Positions 60,378 through 64,000 of a stretch of DNA of 64,000 bases are shown here, one piece after another. Under the pieces are notes generated by a model, which did not search any database, was not told the origin of the DNA, and saw only the letters and a list, made by a program, of their open reading frames with translations. Made by a program: the position numbers and the translations under genes. The stretch lies in NCBI GenBank assembly GCA_943371005.1, contig CALRTB020000011.1, positions 56,295 through 120,294 on the forward strand. Direction: 5' to 3'. Every line of letters begins with the position of its first letter. Positions within the stretch are counted from its first letter, which is position 1. The stretch comes from MRBY01 sp943371005. GTDB lineage: Bacteria; Cyanobacteriota; Cyanobacteriia; Cyanobacteriales; MRBY01.

Positions 60378-62657
60378 ATGACCACTTGCCCCTTCACTCC
60401 CGAAGAAATCGCAGCCGAAGGCATTAAACCCGAAGAGTATGACGAAATTGTCAATCGTCTCGGTCGCCACCCCAACAAAGCTGAACTGGGGATGTTTGGC
60501 GTGATGTGGTCGGAACACTGCTGTTATAAAAATTCCCGCCCGTTGCTGTCTGGTTTCCCCACAGAAGGGAAGCGCGTCCTCGTGGGGCCCGGTGAAAATG
60601 CGGGGGTTGTTGATATGGGGGATGGTCTGCATCTGGCGTTCAAGATCGAATCCCATAACCACCCGTCGGCGATCGAGCCTTTCCAAGGGGCGGCAACAGG
60701 AGTCGGCGGTATTCTCCGCGATATTTTTACGATGGGTGCACGTCCGATCGCCCTTTTAAATTCCCTGCGTTTTGGTACCCTCGATAATCCCCAAACTCGC
60801 CGCATTTTTAACGGGGTGGTCGAAGGAATTTCACACTATGGCAACTGCGTGGGCGTGCCGACCGTGGGCGGTGAAGTCTATTTTGATAAGGCTTACTCCG
60901 GTAATCCCCTCGTCAATGCGATGGCGTTGGGCTTGATGGAAACCGAGGAAATTATTAAATCGGGAGCCTATGGCATTGGCAATCCGGTGTTGTACGTAGG
61001 TTCGACCACGGGACGTGATGGCATGGGGGGCGCAAGTTTCGCCAGTGCGGAATTAACCGATGAATCCATGGACGATCGCCCTGCGGTGCAAGTAGGGGAT
61101 CCCTTTACCGAAAAATCCCTGATTGAAGCTTGTTTAGAAGCTTTTAAAACGGGCGCAGTGGCAGCGGCACAGGATATGGGGGCAGCGGGGTTAACCTGTT
61201 CTACGGCGGAGATGGCGGCGAAGGGTGGGGTCGGTGTCCTGCTCGACCTCGATAAAATTCCGGTGCGGGAAACGGGCATGGTTCCCTACGAATATTTGCT
61301 CTCGGAATCCCAAGAACGGATGTTATTTGTTGCCCACAAAGGTCGGGAACAAGAGTTAATTGATATTTTTCACCGTTGGGGTTTACAGGCAGTTGTTGCG
61401 GGCGAAGTGATTGAAGAACCCATCGTGAAAATCATGTTTAAGGGTGAAGTTGCGGCGGAAGTTCCGGCAACGGCGCTGTCAGATAATACGCCCATTTATC
61501 ATCGGGAATTGATGGCAGAATCTCCTGAATATGCACAAACTGCTTGGGCTTGGTCTGCCGATAGTTTGCCGAATTGTGATGTTAATGGCATCGCTGGAAA
61601 ATCTTGGAATGAGATTTTATTAACCCTGTTAGATGTGCCGACCATTGCTTCTAAAAAGTGGATTTATCGCCAGTACGATCATCAAGTGCAAAACAATACG
61701 GTAATTTTCCCCGGTGGTGCTGATGCAGCGGTGGTGCGGGTGCGTCCAGTAAATGGTAAGCCCGATGCCTCTACCATTGGCGTGGCAGCTTGTACCGATT
61801 GTAATCCCCGTTATGTCTATTTAAATCCCTTGGAAGGGGCAAAGGCGGCAGTGGCTGAAGCGGCAAGAAATTTAAGTTGTGTCGGTGCAGAACCCTTGGC
61901 AATTACGAACAATTTAAATTTTGGTAGTCCCGAAAAACCTGTGGGTTATTGGCAGTTGGCAAATGCTTGTCAAGGGATCGCAGAAGCTTGCCGGGAATTG
62001 GATACGCCTGTGACAGGTGGTAACGTTTCTCTCTATAACGAAACCCTTGATAGTGATGGCAAACCAACCCCCATTTATCCCACGCCGGTGATTGGTATGG
62101 TGGGACGGGTTGAACATATTAACCAAGTCTGTGGTTTGGCGTTCCAAAATGCTGGAGATAAGGTCTATCTTTTAGGCATTCAAGCAACAACAACCCTCGG
62201 CGGTTCTGAGTATCTGAATACCATTCACAATACCGTGGCTGGCATTCCCCCCCAAGTGGATTTCGCCCTCGAAAAAGCCGTCCAAAAAACCGTGCGGGAG
62301 GCGATCGCCGCTGGACTGTTAGCCTCTGCCCATGATTTAGCAGAAGGGGGTTTAGCCGTTGCCCTGGCGGAATGTTGTATTGGTGGTAAGGTTGGCGCAA
62401 CGATTTCTGTCGATGCAGAAGGACGTTTAGACGAAATGCTCTTTGGGGAGACCTGCGGCAAAATTATTGTGTCCGTCGCCCCCGATAAACAAGCCCAATT
62501 TGAAGCCCATTTAACCCAATCTTTGGCGGACAATTGGCAGGCGATCGGTGTGGTCAATGATTCCAATCATCTGGAAATTGGCTCTTTGATCAATGTTTCT
62601 GTTGCCGAAATGACCACTAGCTGGAGTGAGGCGATCGCCCGTCGCTTACACCCCTAA
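60378..62657 (+). CDS. purL: Phosphoribosylformylglycinamidine synthase subunit PurL
   Basis: Fourth step of de novo purine synthesis: makes FGAM from FGAR, using ammonia from the PurQ subunit. At 759 aa it is the small PurL that needs separate PurS and PurQ. It has GMFGVMWSEHCCYKNSRPL near 38-56, the ATP-site KIESHNHPSAIEPFQGAATG near 89-108 and GVPTVGGEVYFD near 157-168. The second half has ITNNLNFGSPEKP near 515-527 and the repeat VTGGNVSLYNET. Neither purS nor purQ is adjacent. The 3' end (AIARRLHP then stop) is repeated at 63277 after the Uma2 gene. Confidence 0.96.
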   Translation: MTTCPFTPEEIAAEGIKPEEYDEIVNRLGRHPNKAELGMFGVMWSEHCCYKNSRPLLSGFPTEGKRVLVGPGENAGVVDMGDGLHLAFKIESHNHPSAIEPFQGAATGVGGILRDIFTMGARPIALLNSLRFGTLDNPQTRRIFNGVVEGISHYGNCVGVPTVGGEVYFDKAYSGNPLVNAMALGLMETEEIIKSGAYGIGNPVLYVGSTTGRDGMGGASFASAELTDESMDDRPAVQVGDPFTEKSLIEACLEAFKTGAVAAAQDMGAAGLTCSTAEMAAKGGVGVLLDLDKIPVRETGMVPYEYLLSESQERMLFVAHKGREQELIDIFHRWGLQAVVAGEVIEEPIVKIMFKGEVAAEVPATALSDNTPIYHRELMAESPEYAQTAWAWSADSLPNCDVNGIAGKSWNEILLTLLDVPTIASKKWIYRQYDHQVQNNTVIFPGGADAAVVRVRPVNGKPDASTIGVAACTDCNPRYVYLNPLEGAKAAVAEAARNLSCVGAEPLAITNNLNFGSPEKPVGYWQLANACQGIAEACRELDTPVTGGNVSLYNETLDSDGKPTPIYPTPVIGMVGRVEHINQVCGLAFQNAGDKVYLLGIQATTTLGGSEYLNTIHNTVAGIPPQVDFALEKAVQKTVREAIAAGLLASAHDLAEGGLAVALAECCIGGKVGATISVDAEGRLDEMLFGETCGKIIVSVAPDKQAQFEAHLTQSLADNWQAIGVVNDSNHLEIGSLINVSVAEMTTSWSEAIARRLHP

Positions 62658-62682
62658 TCAGAATTGTTGAATACAATAGAAA
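62631..62682 (+). repeat. purL 3' end and leader, left copy of a direct repeat
   Basis: Starts at the HIP1 GCGATCGCCC inside the last codons of purL and runs past the stop (62655-62657) into the leader. The first 29 bases match 63277-63305 in 27 positions, and the rest is looser but both end in AATAGAAA. The Uma2 gene lies between the copies. Confidence 0.7.
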
Positions 62683-62706
62683 GCACAAATCAAGTGGGTA
62701 AGGCTA

Positions 62707-63273
62707 ATGACTACAATGATCCTGGCGCTAGAACCCGTTTTCACGTTAAGCAATGAACAATTTCAGCAACTTTGTCTGGTTAATCCGGAGCTTCAACTGG
62801 AACGCACAGCTAAAGGAGAACTTGTAATTATGCCTCCCACTGGTGGCGAAACAGGACGACAAAATGCCAATTTGATTTTTCAGGTGCAACTTTGGAATCA
62901 GAAATACCAATTAGGGGAAGTTTTTGATTCTTCAACGGGTTTTATTTTGCCCAATGGTGCGACCCGTTCCCCTGATGTTTCTTGGGTCGAAAAATCCCGT
63001 TGGGAAGCTTTAAGTATTGATCAACGGGAAAAATTTATTCCACTTTGTCCGGATTTTGTCATTGAATTAGTTTCGCCTAGTGATACTGTCCAGAAAACAA
63101 GAGACAAAATGACTGAATATCAGGATAATGGCTGTAGTTTTGGAATATTAGTTAATCGCAAAGAAAAACAAGCTGAAATTTACACCCTCAATTGCAAAAC
63201 TCAAGTCTTGTCTCTACCTCGTAAGATTTCGGGTGTTAATCTCCTCAAGGATCTTGTCCTGGATTTAACCTGA
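62707..63273 (+). CDS. Uma2-family endonuclease-like protein
   Basis: A fourth Uma2 gene, 188 aa. Its order of motifs matches the 46291 paralog: FTLSNEQFQQLCLVNPEL near 12-29, LVIMPPTGGETGRQN near 39-53, VFDSSTGFILPNGATRSPDV near 73-92, CPDFVIELVSPSDTVQ near 117-132 and MTEYQDNGCSFGILVN near 137-152. The E in FVIEL and D in PDF/SPSD are the presumed metal ligands. The start ATG is preceded by AAGTGGGTAAGG. It sits between two copies of the purL 3' end. Confidence 0.87.
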   Translation: MTTMILALEPVFTLSNEQFQQLCLVNPELQLERTAKGELVIMPPTGGETGRQNANLIFQVQLWNQKYQLGEVFDSSTGFILPNGATRSPDVSWVEKSRWEALSIDQREKFIPLCPDFVIELVSPSDTVQKTRDKMTEYQDNGCSFGILVNRKEKQAEIYTLNCKTQVLSLPRKISGVNLLKDLVLDLT

Positions 63274-63276
63274 TTG

Positions 63277-63328
63277 GCGATCGCCCGTCGTTTACACTCC
63301 TAATCGATTGACCTGAGTAGAATAGAAA
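63277..63328 (+). repeat. purL 3' end and leader, right copy of a direct repeat
   Basis: GCGATCGCCCGTCG at 63277 reproduces the end of purL, including its TAA, although no purL body precedes it here. It is followed by the leader of the BrnT gene and ends in AATAGAAA like the left copy. Confidence 0.7.
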
Positions 63329-63344
63329 TAGGTTGTCCAAACCC

Positions 63345-63623
63345 ATGCAATTTGAATGGGATGAAGCCAAAAACCAAATCAACATTCGTAAACATGGCAT
63401 TGATTTTGCGGATGTCCCTTCTATGTTCGAGGGAGAAATCTTATCTCGAATCGATGATCGTTTTGATTATGGAGAAGAGAGATGGGTGGGAATTGGCTTC
63501 ATTCAACAGGGCGTTGCAGTCGTGGTTTGGACAGAACGCCACCAAAATACTATTCGCATTATTTCTGCACGAAAGGCGAACCATTATGAACGCAGACAAT
63601 TTGAAATCTACATCTCAAACTAA
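63345..63623 (+). CDS. brnT: BrnT-family toxin
   Basis: BrnT is a RelE-fold ribonuclease that inhibits translation. The 92-aa protein begins MQFEWDEAKNQINIRKHGID, the BrnT signature, with DRFDYGEERWVGIG near 38-51, VVVWTERHQNTIRIISARKA near 60-79 and the C-terminal Arg/Glu-rich YERRQFEIYIS. A TTG four codons upstream is possible, but the ATG 63345 gives the conserved start. The BrnA gene overlaps its last 38 bp in another frame, typical for this module. It follows the right-hand copy of the purL-end repeat. Confidence 0.88.
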   Translation: MQFEWDEAKNQINIRKHGIDFADVPSMFEGEILSRIDDRFDYGEERWVGIGFIQQGVAVVVWTERHQNTIRIISARKANHYERRQFEIYISN

Positions 63624-63849
63624 TTGGGAAGCCCTTAAAACAATGTCTGATGAAGATATTGATTATTCAGATATTCCTCCATTAACTGAAGAGTTTTTTG
63701 CGAATGCAACCCTGAGAATTCCTGCTCAAAAAGCTCAAAATTTCATCGAGCTTGATCCCGAAATCATGCAATGGTTCCGCTCAAAAAGTCAAAAACCCCA
63801 AGAATTAGTAAACACTGTGCTCCGGCAATATATGCAAGGGCAAATTTGA
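63586..63849 (+). CDS. brnA: BrnA-family antitoxin
   Basis: An 87-aa protein. The N-terminal WEALKTMSDEDIDYSDIPPL near 14-33 is the BrnA hallmark that binds the toxin. The C-terminal part (FIELDPEIMQWFRSKS and VNTVLRQYMQ) forms the ribbon-helix-helix DNA-binding region. It starts at ATG 63586 within the BrnT gene, in a different frame. The pair would be autoregulated by BrnA at the promoter upstream of BrnT. Confidence 0.87.
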   Translation: MNADNLKSTSQTNWEALKTMSDEDIDYSDIPPLTEEFFANATLRIPAQKAQNFIELDPEIMQWFRSKSQKPQELVNTVLRQYMQGQI

Positions 63850-63938
63850 ATTGAGTTATGTTTATTTCTGGTGTATGGAGGAGAGGAAAGAAAAAGCGTA
63901 TCCTGCTGAATTAAGCAAAAACCAACAAGGATACACCC

Positions 63939-64000
63939 ATGGACAAAGATAATCTGATTTCGTTGCCATCACCAGAAGCAACAGAAACTTTTCAAGACAC
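63939..64000 (+). CDS. Start of a probable IS256-type transposase, cut by window edge
   Basis: The last 62 bases open with ATG at 63939 and read MDKDNLISLPSPEATETFQD. That start resembles cyanobacterial IS256-group transposases, but only about 20 residues are visible. AAGGA stands upstream, and an inverted GTATCC/GGATAC pair (63899-63904 and 63928-63933) lies within the leader. It would form an accessory patch with the adjacent BrnTA and Uma2 genes. Confidence 0.35.
   Translation, partial: MDKDNLISLPSPEATETFQD

Overview
The window is chromosomal DNA of a unicellular cyanobacterium. The HIP1 palindrome GCGATCGC recurs throughout, genes are dense, and several are cyanobacterial or typical of that lineage: ntcA, followed by a DUF3084 gene and a YqgF-like gene, a DUF3727 protein, and a dnaX gene with an intein. 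Protein sequences and overall look fit the marine Synechococcus sp. PCC 7002 (Picosynechococcus) group, but that is inference. No rRNA, tRNA or CRISPR array was recognised.

Layout. 0-9 kb: a truncated DUF3727 gene, galE, metK, a YihY-type membrane protein, a 766-bp gap, a secreted SH3-like protein, an unknown protein, larC and a divergent tsaC-type gene. 9-22 kb: phoU, an XPB-like helicase overlapping an extended RNase HI, a TPR protein, dnaX with its intein, gcvT, terD, prfC, a PD-(D/E)XK nuclease and a DUF4087 lipoprotein. 22-35 kb: leuS, pyrR, purH, moaE, upp, small membrane proteins, a three-copy DnaA-box-like cluster, two orphan genes, a VapBC-type module and acnB. 35-41.3 kb: a compact leftward operon coding for a full but unusual chaperone set (Hsp70, zinc-ribbon membrane protein, LysM protein, large TPR-like protein, degenerate J protein, GrpE). 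It is A+T-rich and nearly HIP1-free, and its Hsp70 gene is frameshifted at a C9 tract. 41.5-42.9 kb: a lone IS605-type tnpB element. 43-64 kb: a Ser/Thr kinase, an RNA methyltransferase, four Uma2-family genes, rsmH, fabI, ntcA, a two-component pair, alaS, a site-2 protease, a broken DUF29 gene, purL, a BrnT/BrnA module and the start of a probable IS256-type transposase.

Most striking. The dnaX intein (430 codons, inserted in Walker B) carries a complete 323-residue LAGLIDADG endonuclease gene in the -1 frame relative to dnaX. About 970 bp are therefore open in two frames: one frame gives the disordered linker of the intein, the other gives the endonuclease. Second is the chaperone operon. 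Third, two of the four Uma2 genes are bracketed by direct repeats; one pair includes a duplicated 3' end of purL that also precedes the BrnT/BrnA module, which suggests stepwise insertion or duplication of cargo behind purL.

Working together: pyrR, upp, purH and purL are nucleotide genes scattered through the window. ntcA, DUF3084 and the YqgF-like gene form a rightward run. The response regulator and the large sensor kinase are adjacent on one strand. VapBC, BrnTA, the Uma2 genes and the transposon genes mark accessory patches between conserved housekeeping blocks.
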